Assembly (NCBI RefSeq): GCF_031877795.1
Contig: NC_133935.1
Coordinates: 50,969,330 to 51,033,329, forward strand
From: Strix aluco
Taxonomy: Eukaryota; Chordata; Aves; Strigiformes; Strigidae
Direction of reading: 5' to 3'
Length of the DNA: 64,000 nucleotides
The notes beneath the pieces are model-generated. The model made no database searches. It had not been told where the DNA came from and saw nothing but the letters and a program-made list of their open reading frames with translations. The position numbers and the translations under genes are program-made. Shown here in pieces: positions 51,956 through 64,000 of the stretch; positions within the stretch are counted from its first letter, which is position 1; each line of letters starts with the position of its first letter.

Positions 51956-54900
51956 CTCTACAGTATTTCCGTGTCATACTGGTTACATGTGGGAAAGGGA
52001 AGAGGAGGCTGGGGGACGAGACCGCCTGTGGTAGACACCTTCTTGCTCATTTCTGAGTTGCAGGGGACATGTTGGAAGAGATGAAAGAGAAATCTGCCAC
52101 CCTTTGGAGCAGGCCAGCAGCTTTTACCAGTTGCTGAAATGGCTGGAGGCTGTTCCCAGTGTTTTTTATGGGGAGAGGAAAAGGATGTGACTGTTCAGCA
52201 GACCTGGTGGTTTACCTCACACTCCTTGTTTTTTGGTGAGCAGTGTCTCTGGGAATGGGGAAGGGGTGCTAGTAGGTGATGTCTGTGCAGGAGGAGGTGT
52301 GACTTGCTTTGTCCCTTACCAGGGCTGGGGTGGTTTGCTGCAGTTTCCTTCAGAGGATCTTGGGGAAGCAGCCAGAAGAGCCGTCCAGCTCATGGGGAAG
52401 AATTTCTGAATATTTAGGTTGATGAAGAACCAAAGGGAGCCATAACCATTACTCTCACGGTGAGAAGGGAGGGAATGGGAGATGTGCAGAGAAATGGGGG
52501 GGGAGAGAGAGATGATGTGCTGGAGAGAGAGAGAGTGCTAGAGAGAGAAACTCTTGTGGAGCTGTCGCTGGGTTTCAGAGTCCTGTCCCTGAGGTTCTCC
52601 TTGTAAGATCTTGGCCTTAGTACAAGGTGGAGAGCAGAAAATCCAGGATGTGGGAAGTAGCTTGGATGAAAATTACAGAGGTAAAGCTGAAGAGAGGTTA
52701 CACCAGAATTGATAGAAAATAGTTTTGCAGAGTTGAGGACCAAAAGCTGTGTGTGGGGTGTGAGTATGTGGGATGAATGAATGTTTACAGATTTGTTAGC
52801 CTCATGAAGACTTATGGCACAGTTTCTTATTTGATGCTTTGAGGAGTTTGTTATAAATGACAAATGAGGTAACGGGGAGACTGAGTTATCTATGATGTAA
52901 AATTGGCTAGGCCAGTAATGAAAACCTGCATAATTAAGAGGGAGTGGGGGAAAACATCTCTGTGGAGTAAGTAAAGGTGACCTGAAACTCAGTAACTGGA
53001 AAAAAATATATTCATTACTAACTTCAGTACGGGAAAGATTGATCAGTCTCTTTCCTATAAGAACTGGAGAACAAATGTACTTTTGCCGAGCTGGGTGATA
53101 CCCCGTCTGCCAGCTTTTCCTCTCCACTGGTTTAGCTAAGCAAGATTGGATGTACTAATGGACTTTAAAAGTTTTGTAGAAATAACTGCTTTAAATGCAA
53201 GATGTAAAGATGTTTACGATAACATAATGAAAGCCAATGCTTCCAGACATATATAAAGGTTTCTAAAACAGGTACCAAGATTTTATGTTCTTGGTGCCAC
53301 TCAGATTGCTTAGAATAGTAATGTGGAAGCTTATCTTGTAGCAAATTTTGTACATCTCATCACTTACTTGAGTCCGTGAGGATTTTGGCAGAACATTTAA
53401 TTTAGTTTCCTTTGCCTGGAATGTGAATTTGACAGCAAATGTATTCTCAGATCTCTGACATATTTTATATTTGTAAGATGTTTTCTTTTACATGTGGTGG
53501 TCAGGTTTTTTTCTTGAATAAAACATGTTTCCTTTTCTCCCCCCTTTGCATGAAGACAATGCAGGGAATGGGAACTGTTAATGTATTTTGTATTGTGCTG
53601 CAAAGGACTGCAATATATGCATAATGCACATAATATTTGTATTTAATGATCTAAAAGTAACATAAATTCCTGGTATCTATTTGAAGACTAACTCCTTGTT
53701 TATCTAATTTACTTTTAAAAAAGTCTGCTATAAGTAGAAATAATTTTATGGCACTCTACCAGTTAATTATTGCTCTGGTCCGCTCCGCTTTGTATATGAG
53801 CCTTTTGAGATGCTTTTGATCATTCTAGTGGTTGTTCTTTGTTTGATATCCATTATCTGAGGCTTCCTTGTGTACGTGTCTATGATGCCAGCTGCTGCAG
53901 GTCAGCCTGCTGCCTTTTACCACACTGGGTCCCAATCTTCTCATAACCAAACTTTGCTTAAGAAAATCAGCAATGATGTGCTATACTTCATTCCTCAAGT
54001 CCTACTTTTTGTCCCGATTTCTACAACCCCTCATCTTGCAGTGAGCAGAATATCACACAGCATGGCTGGTCCTGGGTTTGTGGTTAGCTCTGTGATTGCT
54101 TCCAGAAGTGTTAGGACCAAGCTAACTAGCTTGGCTGAAACTTTGCTGTTTCTGCCCTGTTTTCTCCAGAAGTCATGTTTTCAGACTCCCAGAGATTCAA
54201 GGCAGCCCTGCCGGGGTGGATGCAGCCAAGGCCAAGCACTGCTTATTTGCTTGGGCTCTGCCTGAGCCTCAAGAGCAGTAAGTCAGTGTCCTGCCCGTTG
54301 GGGACAATTGTGCTGCTCAGCGGGGATGGCCTTCAGACTGCAATTGTGCAAAGGCAGGAGCTGTGAAAAGCAGGAGAGGCTCTGGAAAGAGTGCTGACAA
54401 AGGACAGCAATAGCATAATGCTTTGCAGAGCAGGCACACAAAATAAGTCAAATGCAAGATGGAATTGGACTTTGATTTCCTTTTCCTGTTAGTGAAAAAC
54501 TGATTTAAAGATAAAGTCTCCTTTGGAGGATAAAGGTGATGGATAAAGGTAATGGATCCTTTTGCCCTGAAATTGTTTACGTACTCGATCATTTTTCTCC
54601 AGGAACTGCCTCTTTTCCTTTCTTGCGCATGCATGCTTTCAACACATTGACTGATTGATTTTAGCAATTGCTATGGAGCTTTTCTGGGAGAGTTTGCCTG
54701 TTTGAGTTCAGTTCTCTCCTAACTTTCGACCCGATGTTGCAGCTACTGGGTTTGTGGTAGAATAACAGAGCTCTCCACCTTGCAGCTGAGACCTGACCAT
54801 GCCCTAGCTGTACATGGCAGCGGTAAGAACAGCGAAGTGCAGAAGAGAAGACGTGTCAGTACAAGATGGGCTCGGGTGCATGACAGCTCTGGGAAAGACA

Positions 54901-55664
54901 GGCAGGGAGAAAACAGGCGTGAAAGAACTGCAATGCAGATAGACTGTGAGCAGAAGGTTTTCGTTTGCCCCTCTGCATTGCTGCCCTAATTTTGTGGGAA
55001 TCTATATAAATTTTGTATCCTGCAAAAGCTGCGCTAGACCCCACCTGTAGTTGCAGCTGCTGAGTTTATGTGACTACTGTAAAATAACTACGCTATTTCC
55101 AGGACAACAGTGTTTAGGTACCAACAGTGTTGGTGAAGCAGCTGGTTTTGGACAGATGATTAACACAGGCTTCACTGTATCCTATTATTAACTGGGATAT
55201 GCTGCCATGATCTTATGAGCTAACATCTGAAGCTTCAAAGCAGTGCAACGTGCTTTATTTGTGCAGCTCACTGATGATCAGATAAAATATTTAGTGGCTC
55301 TAAATTTTGGCTCTGGTGTATGCATCATTTACAAAAGATCTGAGATATTTTTTAGTATGTGCAAGTCAAATTCCTCAGGTTAGAACCATAAAGAGCCAGT
55401 GTTGCCATGCTGAGTTGTTAGGATCCCAGACTGGGATCTACAACCTTGAACCAAGACCTTTAAGCTTCCTGTGGGGAGGATGATGTGGTCCTCATTCATA
55501 TTGGTCAGAGGCAAAGTGAGGAGGGCCAGTGGGAGATGCTAAGGGAAATGAGGGACACCTGCATCAAACTGCATTCCCAGTCTTTCCTTTTGCCTTGGAG
55601 TTAGTCCTCTCTGGCAACACAGGCAGAGGAAACATTGTCTCCCACCGTATGGCATAGCCTGATG
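51956..55664. other. intergenic, no gene seen
   Basis: About 3.7 kb with no recognised gene. A 237-codon minus-strand open frame at 52414-53127 includes the complement of a purine repeat, has biased composition, and resembles no protein I know. A 13-bp unit, GGATAAAGGTGAT, is repeated twice at about 54528-54553. Confidence 0.5.
52495..52560 (+). repeat. purine-rich GA microsatellite
   Basis: A G run followed by GAGAGAGAGATGATG, then repeated GAGAGAGAGAG and TAGAGAGAGAAA units. Strongly purine on the plus strand. Confidence 0.75.
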
Positions 55665-56589
55665 GTCTCTTAAGCATCTTTATTGATGATCTAGATGAGG
55701 GGATCAAGTGCACCCTCAGTAAGTTTGCTGATGACACCAAGTTGGGTGGGAGTGTTAGGGAGGCTCTGCAGAGAGATCTGGACAGGCTGGAGCGATGGGC
55801 TCAGGCCAACTGGATGAGTTTCAATAAGGCCAAATGCCGGGTGCCGCACTTGGGCCACAACAACCCCCAGCAGCGCTACAGGCTTGGGGAGGAGTGGCTG
55901 GAGAGCTGCCAGTCAGAGAGGGACCTGGGGGTGTTGATTGACAGCCGGCTGAACATGAGCCAGCAGTGTGCCCAGGTGGCCAAGAAGGCCAATGGCATCC
56001 TGGCTTGTATCAGAAATAGCGTGGCCAGCAGGGACAGGGAAGTGATTTTACCCCTTTACTCGGCACTGGTGAGGCCGCACCTCGATTACTGTGTTCAGTT
56101 TTGGGCCTCTCACTACAAAAAGGACATTGAATTACTCGAACGTGTCCACAGAAGGGCAGCGAAGCCGGTGAAGGGTCTGGAGCACATGTCGTATGAGGAG
56201 CGGCTGAGGGAACTGGGGTTGTTTAGTGTGGAGAAGAGGAGGCTGAGGGGAGACCTCATCGCCCTCTACAACTACCTGAAAGGAGGTTGCAGAGAGCTGG
56301 GGATGAGTCTCTTCAACGAAGTAACAAGCAATAGGACAAGAGGTAATGGCCTCAAGTTGCACCAGGGAAGATTTAGACTGGATATTAGGAAGTATTTCTT
56401 TATAGAACGGGTTGTTAGGCGTTGGAATGGGCTGCCCAGGGAGGTGGTGGAGTCCCCATCCCTGGAGGTGTTTAAGAGTCAGGTTGACATAGCGCTTAGG
56501 GATATGGTGTAGTTGAGAATGGTCAGTGTTAGGTTAGGGGTTGGACTAGATGATCTTCAAGGTCTTTCCCAACCTATATGATTCTGTGA
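55665..56589 (+). mobile_element. CR1 LINE, 5'-truncated, long open reading frame
   Basis: The 3' third of a CR1. An open frame runs without a stop from about 55667 to 56512 (about 280 codons; first ATG at 55742). It starts just before the catalytic FADD box (55724-55735, within [11 protein letters not shown]) and continues through [57 protein letters not shown] and [14 protein letters not shown] short 3' UTR ends CCTATATGATTCTGTGA. Lacking the N-terminal endonuclease and most of the polymerase, it cannot move itself. The clean frame suggests fairly recent insertion. Confidence 0.93.
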
Positions 56590-56635
56590 AGCATTTGCTT
56601 AGTCAAATGTCAGACCCAGGGGAGAACTTTGTAGA

Positions 56636-56697
56636 GTAGGGCTGATGGTTGGACTCGATGATCCCAAGGGTCTTTTCCAACCTGAATGATTCTGTGA
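56636..56697 (+). mobile_element. second CR1 3' tail
   Basis: A separate CR1 3' terminus (GGTTGGACTCGATGATCCCA, then TCTTTTCCAACCTGAATGAT, TCTGTGA) 47 bp after the end of the larger CR1 and in the same direction. It differs from the first tail at several positions, so it is an independent, very short insertion or the remains of one that the younger copy entered. Confidence 0.8.
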
Positions 56698-58471
56698 TCA
56701 GGGGAATCCAAGTCGATGTCTCCTTTCCCTCTTCTCTGCATGTTTATGTAGATGTTCAGCAGAGCCTCCAGGTATTTCCCTGCTCTCTCAGGTGAGAGCT
56801 AGGTTTCCTCTCCCTGGGCCTGGGACTTCAAAGTTTTGCTGGAGGGTGCCACAGCCTCAGCTGCATGGCAGGGGTTTACATTAAACACCAGGACACGTGT
56901 AGGGCCAGTCTCTTGGCAAATGGAAGATGAGAGATTAAACAAGCCTAAAGAGAAGAAACTCACCTATTTTCTGGGTGGGTGCAGCTGTCACTGGGCTACT
57001 GTCACCGTGTGAACTGTCCACTACAGTGGACTGTAGTAAAATGACCATGGCCTTCAGCAGGATCAGTGGTGGCTGCTGCAGCCTGAGGTTACATGTCCTG
57101 CCAGTGCACTTGCTGGGTCTGGTTCTCTGGGGATTGGGAGTGATGCTTCTCCAAGGACTGCCTGGGACTGCGTGAGACTCTATATCCCTTGGAGGTAAAA
57201 CTCTAGGAACAGACAAGACTTAGAGTGAAAACTTGGGTTATGAGACCATGCTTTTCATCTGAGGGCTCTATGTTAGACTTGTAGTGGGAGAGCTGAGGCT
57301 GCTTTTGCTCCCAGCAGTACAGCTAGTCCATGTTCCCACCCTGAAGAGATGCCAGCATTTGTCAGAGAGATGGGATGAGGGGTTGGGAGCACTGACATGT
57401 TTAGTCTCCTCTTTTTAATTTGATGCTGCAAATCTGTCTGAACTATTTTTAAAAGTTGACTGATTAAGTCCCATTCTAGGTGTGGAAGCCTTTTTGTAGA
57501 GCTCCCCTGCGACTGAAGTGCCTGGAGCTCTGCTGAAAGCAAGATGTGTAAGCTGACTGAAAGCTGTCTTTCCCTTATCTTCGTGCATCCCTGTCCAGAG
57601 AGAGCAAGACCAAACTACTTTCAACTGTCGCTGTTTTTTTGGGAAAAGCCTGTTCTTCATTTGTTGTTACAGAGCGGAGAATTAGTGCGATGAGTCATGT
57701 CCCCACCCTAACCTCCTAAGCAATTTATCTACACCATTTTGCCTGCAAATTCAATACACTTAGATGTAGTTGATCATCCATTTCCATGCTGAAGTTATAC
57801 TCTGCACGCAGGCTGGCTTTGCTTGGAGAACTCCAAAATTTCATACGCTGAGTTTTCCCAACGCAGCAGTTGCCTCAAGTTGGTTGACCTACTGACTGTA
57901 CCTGGCAGTGAGAAAATTGGGAGGCAAATTTCTGAAGTTGTGTGTTACTTTCTCTCTATTTGGTATAAAAATAGATGAGTCTAAATCTTGGACGAGCCTA
58001 GTGGGATTTGTGGCACTATCTGATTTTTCTCACTATCCCCGTAAACTGTAACGATACCCCACATTCACTCAAACCTGAACACATGAAGCTCTCAATATCT
58101 GAATATGCCATGGGTGCCTCAGGCCCATCTCTACTTGGGAACAATTTCTTAAAACGATGGCTTCTAGGTTAGGAATGGCTCATTCTAGATGTTTCTAATT
58201 GAAATTGTAAGAAAACAAACAAAAAAAATAATACCACTACCACCTTACTGATGAGTTTGTAGTATGTCCAAGAAGGAGGTGCAAGTCCAGAGACTGAACA
58301 ACTTTTTGCCATATCTATCTTTAAAGCTGTCCACAAAAACATCTTCAGGGGGCTGATAAGATAATAATATATTAAAAGCATAAGGCTCATGCTTCAGAGT
58401 GTAATTTGCTCACGAAGCACTAGGAACTTATCCATCTGGAAGGTTATTCTTCAACTGTGCATTATAGGGAC

Positions 58472-58493
58472 TTTTTTTTTTTTTTTTTTTTTT
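58472..58493 (+). repeat. T22 homopolymer
   Basis: Twenty-two T in a row, with no recognisable element attached, so I do not assign it to a retroposon tail. Confidence 0.85.
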
Positions 58494-59284
58494 CATGCTT
58501 TTCATAGTAGTATTTTCTTAGGCACTTATTTTTATATGTTAAGTTTGAAATGAGCCAGATGCGACTTTTTCCAAAGCTGCAGAGACTCAGCAACTGCAGA
58601 GTGTGGGCGTTAAATTCAGCTCAGGTAAGCAAATTGCTGTTTGCAATTTTTATTCCATTTCTTAATGCATAAGATCAATATATTAAACTACATTTTTGCT
58701 TCAGTAAAGCAGAAAAACTGCCGCTAGAGGGTAGTGTTAATACAAAAAGAAAAAAGTGATTTTGGAATCAGTTTCTTTCCAGGATAAAATAGTTTATACT
58801 ATTGTACACATTTTATAAACACGGAATATATTTTACTGCTCTAGTCAGATTTGTTTGAGTCTTGTTGGCTTTTTCCCCCATCGAGTTATTTATGTAGTTC
58901 TGTTTCAGCTGTAAACAGCAATAGCAGGTACCTGGTTTCATACCTTAATGTATATATGAATACTGAAATGATGTTGTTTCATCTTCTTTGTGAGGGGCTT
59001 TTTTATTGAATTGCAGAATAACCTGTAAAAAAGCCTTTATGATTTTTCTGTTGAAAACTACCCATTCACTTAAAATTGCATTCCATTTTAGAAGAGATGG
59101 TGTTCTTTGTTTTTTTCTTTCTCCTTCCTCTTTTGTCCTTCCTAAGCAGTGGGAGAACTAAATTACTTTTTACCAAGCAATGCAGTACGATCAAATGACT
59201 GTTAAAGTCCATTTAGGGAGTGTCAGGCTAGGGTTTAAGACGAATGCAGAGTAAGAGGGTTTTGATAGTCTAATGTAGGTAGAG

Positions 59285-59410
59285 CTACTGTGGATATAAC
59301 TGTATATATACATGGTATAAACATAAATATATAGTACACAGTGTATGTATACGGTATAACCATATGTTATATTGTTTTTTGTATGTATGTTTTATATACG
59401 TACCATACCA
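59285..59410 (+). repeat. degenerate TA/TG-rich stretch
   Basis: An imperfect alternation of TATA, GTATA and TATG units (for example GTATATATACATGGTATAAA and GTATGTATGTTTTATATACG), resembling a decayed dinucleotide microsatellite. Confidence 0.55.
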
Positions 59411-62400
59411 GCCAAAGTAAACCATACCAATCCTGAGCAGTGGAGGCTGAGGTGCAGGGGCTGGGTGGCTCAGGCACTGGGGCCGATGTTGCTGTGCTGC
59501 TTTGGGCCATCTTGAGCCCCACGAGACGCTGCTGGGGGTGCTTGGGTGCGAGGGCTGTGGGTGGGCACCTGTGCAGCCCCATGGCTGCCCTTTGGTGTCA
59601 AGATCGGGGAGTTTTGCCAGTGTTGCAGTCTGCATCAACCCCAAGGAGAAGCTGCAGGAGGCAGAGGAGGGGTATGAGAAGCGGAGGGAAATTGGAGGAG
59701 ACACAAGGGTCAAAGCAGTGGCAGGAACCTTGTCCTCTCCCACCCATCCTCCAAGCAGAGAACAAGCTAATTTCATGGCACTTTCAGCATGGTTGATACA
59801 TGCAGGGTGGACCTGCAGCGCTTAGCAGGAGCGCAGGCTTGCTGTGCCCAGGAACTGGGTGGGGACAGGCCCTTGGGCCAAGGGGGGGCCCCTGGAGCCC
59901 TGCCACAAACTGCTCCAAATCTGCTACCTCCTTTTGTGCTGACTGCCAAGCTCATGTGTCATCCATGCTTCACCCTCTACCCCCAGGCTGAGTTGAAACC
60001 CAGTAATCATTGTATTTATTTTTCCGTTTCCCGTGTTGGAAGATAGCTGGATGAAAGGCATTATCTAGCCATGAACTTTTGGGCTTTGATATGATCTGAA
60101 AAGTGTTAATGTCTGTTTCTGCTGCTGCTGTTTTACATCACTGTACACAATGACAACTCTGCCAGGGAGGCAGCAACCCGGCCTGAGCTGGTGTATTAAA
60201 ATGACGATCGCATGGTTTTTGGTGGTGCACAGTAAACACATTCTTTTGCAATGACGATGTTGAAATTGTGGCTCTTCAGGGGACAGGACAGTGCCTTTGA
60301 ACTGATATTGCGACTGCATGCGTGGGATGCAAATGCAGCGTGTAAAGCCACCCCATGGTGCGCTGGTTTAATAGAACAGATTTGCAGTGACTCATTGGGA
60401 AGATGAAAATTTTCTACTTGCATTTAATCTTAGCCTGATAAATCACTCAGGGAAGAAAAAAAAGCAACATTAAAATGCATGAAATAAGTGCTCTGGTGAT
60501 GAGATGGACTTGGGTTTGGAGAGCCAGCAATGGTGGGGAGCTTGTCCGGTGACATGGGGCTGGGAAACGTGGAAGGAGGTTGGATCAAACCACAAATATG
60601 GGTTGGGGTGGGACCAACTGCGGGGCAGAGTCCAGCGCCTGGCCATGGTGGTGGCTCCTCCTCATTGACATGTTGGCCACTGTGCGTGTGGTTAAAAACT
60701 AACGACGTTCACATGGTTACTATGGCAATAATTTAGCATGAGTTGTCATGGCGATGGAGCAGAATTTTTTTGTCACGTTACTGCAGGAGGGTGATAGATG
60801 TCATTTTGGGGGGCTCTGACCTTACGCCTCGTATCTTTTTCCTTGGTAGAAACACTCACGCTCACTGCAGTCAGTGAGCCTACCTGTCTTTTCAGTACCA
60901 TCACCTGGTTTTCCACGTTCTGATGCTACATTTTTCTTTCACATTTAGAAAGTTAAGAACAGCTCTGGTATGCCATAAGTTGCTGTGCCTAACCTAATTA
61001 TGTGCACTATTATACAAGGTGTGTTAATAAAACATACCTCTGCTAGTGAGGCTGTTTCCAGATCCATCCTTAATCTTGTGCGTGCTCTTCATCTCTGTAT
61101 CTGCCCATAATACAATTAAATAGGACATCAGGTGCCCATTTGAAAAAATAATTTTAAGCTGATCTGAAGTAAATTTGCTTCAAATACTCCATTTTAGCGC
61201 AGAATAATGTATGTTCTGCCTTGGAAATGCGTCTTTTTGTTCAAGTTTTATTTAAATTGCCTTTGCTTTCTCTTCTCTGACTTTAAGAGCAATACACATT
61301 TTTTTTCCCTTACTCATAAGCTATGCATAAGTTCCTACTTGTCAGGTTTTTTTTTCATATAGGTCATCAACAGGACAAGTACACTATGTAAATTATATTG
61401 CTTTCAATAGTTCTTTCCTTAGGACAGCTGGTGTAACTCCTATTTTACCCCTATAGAAACCAAGAGTGTACCTATCAGCTATGTTTGTTCAGTTGGGCAA
61501 GAAAGTAAACTCGTATAGAGCGTATTCAACAATTCGGTTTTGTAAGGATAAAAATCTCGTATTAAGCTTGACTCAAGATGATGGCTTGTTTTTAAAAAAC
61601 AAAAGATTCTGCTCATAATCTACTTTTTAAAATCCCTAAACCCTTCTATACATGTAAGTTTCTGTGCTAAACCATACACCTCAAAATGAAGCCTGAAATA
61701 TAGCGTTAGTGGTGTTTTGCAACAAGGCGTACATGCTGCTTTCATAAACTGTCATTTGCAGGCACCAGGGAGTCTGGGAAATGGAAAATCTGAATTTGGG
61801 GTGTACAGTTTAATAGCACTGATGTTTCATAAGTATCTTCAATATTTTATTTTGTCCTGTGTTTTTTAGCAGGTAAGTCTTGGGTGTGCCAGCAGAAGTG
61901 TATTTATTGCCAGGGAGCATAGGGCCAATATTTGCTCAGAAACGTCTTGGGATTTGGACTTGTACAGTGCTGGGTTGGAATCTGGGTTATGCTTGAGGCT
62001 CCATAGCTTTGGATTTAGGAAAGATACATTTTAAGTCTTTAAGAGCCTCTGATTGCAGTGTGCTTCAGCATATGACTAATGTGAGGAGCTCCCATTGGCC
62101 AGTTCCTCAGCATTGCTGAGATGTCTACAAATCATAGTTTCAGTCGTTTTTTTCCTTGTTCACAGCTTTATAATTACTCCCATAAATGATGTTAAACTCA
62201 TTGACTTAAGAAGCAAAGGTTTCAGAAACTCACTGGGCTGTGATTCCCATATATTAATTAAAGCACAACAATGCAGCCCTCTGGGTGAGGTAAACTCTCA
62301 TCCGCATGTTGATGGGAAGCAGCGAGGTACCACCATGTGCTGGTCCTGTTTTTCCAGACTTCCCTGGATACATCTAGGTGTTCGTGTTAGAGATGAGATA

Positions 62401-64000
62401 CGGAGCTACGTGGATCTGTAGTCAAACCCAGTGCAGCCTTTCTTGGTTGGCTTCTTAACATAGGCTTCTCAGAGCCATTAGTTGGTCCATCACATTAAAG
62501 ATCTTGCAGATGTGACACCTCAGCTGTATCATCTCGTCTTCCTACCATTTGTTGCTTTTCATATAAAATATTCTGTTCTCATAGTTCCTTGAATCTTTTA
62601 AGTGCTGGACTCAAATTCAGAGCCTCCTTAGGTTGTCCCATTGATGCAAAAAAAGTAATCACATGGTGGGAGGCCTGTGTGGTGCCCATCTTGTCCTTCA
62701 GGTGTTGCATCAGCCCTGGAAGCCATTCAAAACCTCCCCAGATAGTCCCTGTTCTCCTCTACGATCTGCTCAATCTACTTTTGTTTGGGTTAATGCAAGC
62801 CTGCGGTCATGGGGTATTTACAAATAAATGAAGTATGACAGACTTCGTAGGATCTATATTTGGATATTTATTCGGGCATAAACTGTGATGTGAATCCAGC
62901 TGGGTCCCAGATCAGGTGATGCCAGTGAATGAAGATTTGTAAACTGCATTATTGTTCTGCAGGTATATTATTGTGAGTGATTTTCAGCAAGTGACCTCAA
63001 GAAGTCTCATAGCATAGTGATTTTTTTTCTACCTTATCAGTCTTTCTGATGATAAAAGGAAACTGGCTTTTGAAATCATGAATAACTCTGGTGTTACATT
63101 GCTATAGATTAGAAGATTTATGTCCAGACTTCCCTCTCCCTCCCAAATGAAAGACACAATATCTGTCAGCATATCTTGAGAGAGGTGGATTTAGCAGTGT
63201 TCAGCTGCTGAGAAACTTTAAAGCTCACTGAGATGAAGGATACTGTTTGAAGTCACGCTAGTAACTTCTTACAGCGAAGGCTGCTCACAGGATTAGAGGA
63301 TGTGCAAGCTCACTAATGAGTAAATTTGGCGTTCATGAGCACTGAGGGAACTCTTCAATTATGTTAAACTAACTCTACTAGGCACAGTCGAAACCCTCAT
63401 CTTTTGGGAAAGTGTTTATTTACAGGGACAACATTGATTCAGAAACTTGTTCTTTTGCTAGAAGGAGGTTTTTTGAAATTGCTGCAAACATTTTAACAGG
63501 AAGCTCTGTTGAGTGAATGTTTGTCCTAGCGTTTTCTAAGGTGTTCAACAAACTATTGTAGTTAGTAGATGAGTGGAGGCAATTTTAAACAGCAGTAAAA
63601 CTCCTCTGATATGTATATCACTGCTTCTTTATATGGCAAGGAGTGTTAAGGAGGTGTTGCAGCATGCTACAAAGAACTACCCAAAGAAATTGGCATTGTG
63701 GCACAATCCTTTTCCTTCTGTGACCAAAGTCAAGCAACAGATAACATGCTCTTGATGTTCTGCCATGAATGTACTGCAGAATGCTGCTTGCTAAAATGCG
63801 AAGGACGTCAGGGAGTGAGAAGTCAGTATCCACATGAAAGTACCTGGGCTGCTCATGAACTAGTTTCGATGGTGGGAAACACATGCGTTGCATCAAAGAG
63901 AATTTCAACTTGTGACGTCGTCACCTTCAGCCCTCCTAAATATGTAAATACCTGTATAGCCATAAAACACCCGAGGAATGTTATCCCTATTTCATGGGTC

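Larger units (their letters stand above)
56700..64000. other. intergenic, no gene seen
   Basis: About 7.3 kb with no exon that I can recognise. Mammalian synteny would place the 3' end of SRGAP1 beyond KICS2 on the opposite strand, but I found no SRGAP1-like coding sequence here. A GC-rich patch at about 59430-59980 gives open frames on both strands without similarity to anything I know. The rest is AT-rich. Confidence 0.5.

Noticed and set aside
52414-53127. 237-codon minus-strand open frame right of KICS2
   Set aside because: Ser/Leu-rich, ends in the complement of a purine repeat, has no known similarity, and lacks evident promoter or splice context.
58472-58493. T22 run as the tail of a minus-strand retroposon
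   Set aside because: The sequence next to it does not resemble any SINE, LINE or processed gene, and bird CR1 elements lack poly(A) tails.
59430-59980. GC-rich patch with open frames on both strands as possible exons
   Set aside because: No similarity I recognise, no convincing splice-site pairs, and similar openness on both strands.
56700-64000. SRGAP1 3' exons expected from mammalian synteny
   Set aside because: No SRGAP1-like coding sequence could be read on the minus strand. The gene may lie further right.

Overview
The window looks like a piece of a bird genome. All the recognisable interspersed repeats are CR1 LINEs with the 3' ends typical of birds (ATTCTATGAT or GATTCTGTGA). The genes are vertebrate, intron-rich and start in CpG islands. 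I cannot name the species. There is no bacterial-type gene, CRISPR array or retrovirus-like element that I can support.

Layout. (1) 1-5.5 kb is intergenic, holding one old CR1 copy (about 664-2243). (2) 6,086-31,126 on the minus strand is the complete coding region of XPOT (exportin-T, the RanGTP-dependent tRNA exporter). It has 24 coding exons that join in frame to 962 codons, the same length I recall for the human protein. A probable non-coding first exon lies near 34.9-35.1 kb. (3) 34.0-37.1 kb is a large CpG island acting as a divergent promoter zone for XPOT (leftward) and RPL18A (rightward). A CR1 tail has inserted inside it. (4) 36,598-40,115 on the plus strand is RPL18A (ribosomal protein eL20), with five coding exons and 176 codons. 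Its last intron holds a candidate H/ACA snoRNA. (5) 41.5-42.4 kb is a second CpG island, the promoter of KICS2 (C12orf66), which carries two CLEAR-type CACGTG palindromes. (6) 41,858-50,022 on the plus strand is KICS2, a KICSTOR subunit, with three coding exons and 446 codons. Its 3' UTR probably runs to about 51.95 kb. (7) 52-64 kb is intergenic, with a fairly young CR1 (about 55,665-56,589), a second CR1 tail and simple repeats.

Functional theme. Three growth-related genes sit head to tail or head to head within 45 kb: a tRNA export receptor, a large-subunit ribosomal protein, and a subunit of the lysosomal scaffold that lets GATOR1 restrain mTORC1. XPOT and KICS2 are near neighbours in mammals too. 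As far as I remember, RPL18A is not linked to them there, so an intron-bearing RPL18A between them is the most notable arrangement. The best regulatory signals are the paired CLEAR motifs at KICS2 and a 15-bp inverted repeat of an ACTAYRNNNCCCR-type motif upstream of XPOT.

All gene structures were read by eye from the sequence. Exon joins were checked by codon phase and splice dinucleotides. Transcription starts, UTR ends, the snoRNA and the factor-binding sites are inferences.
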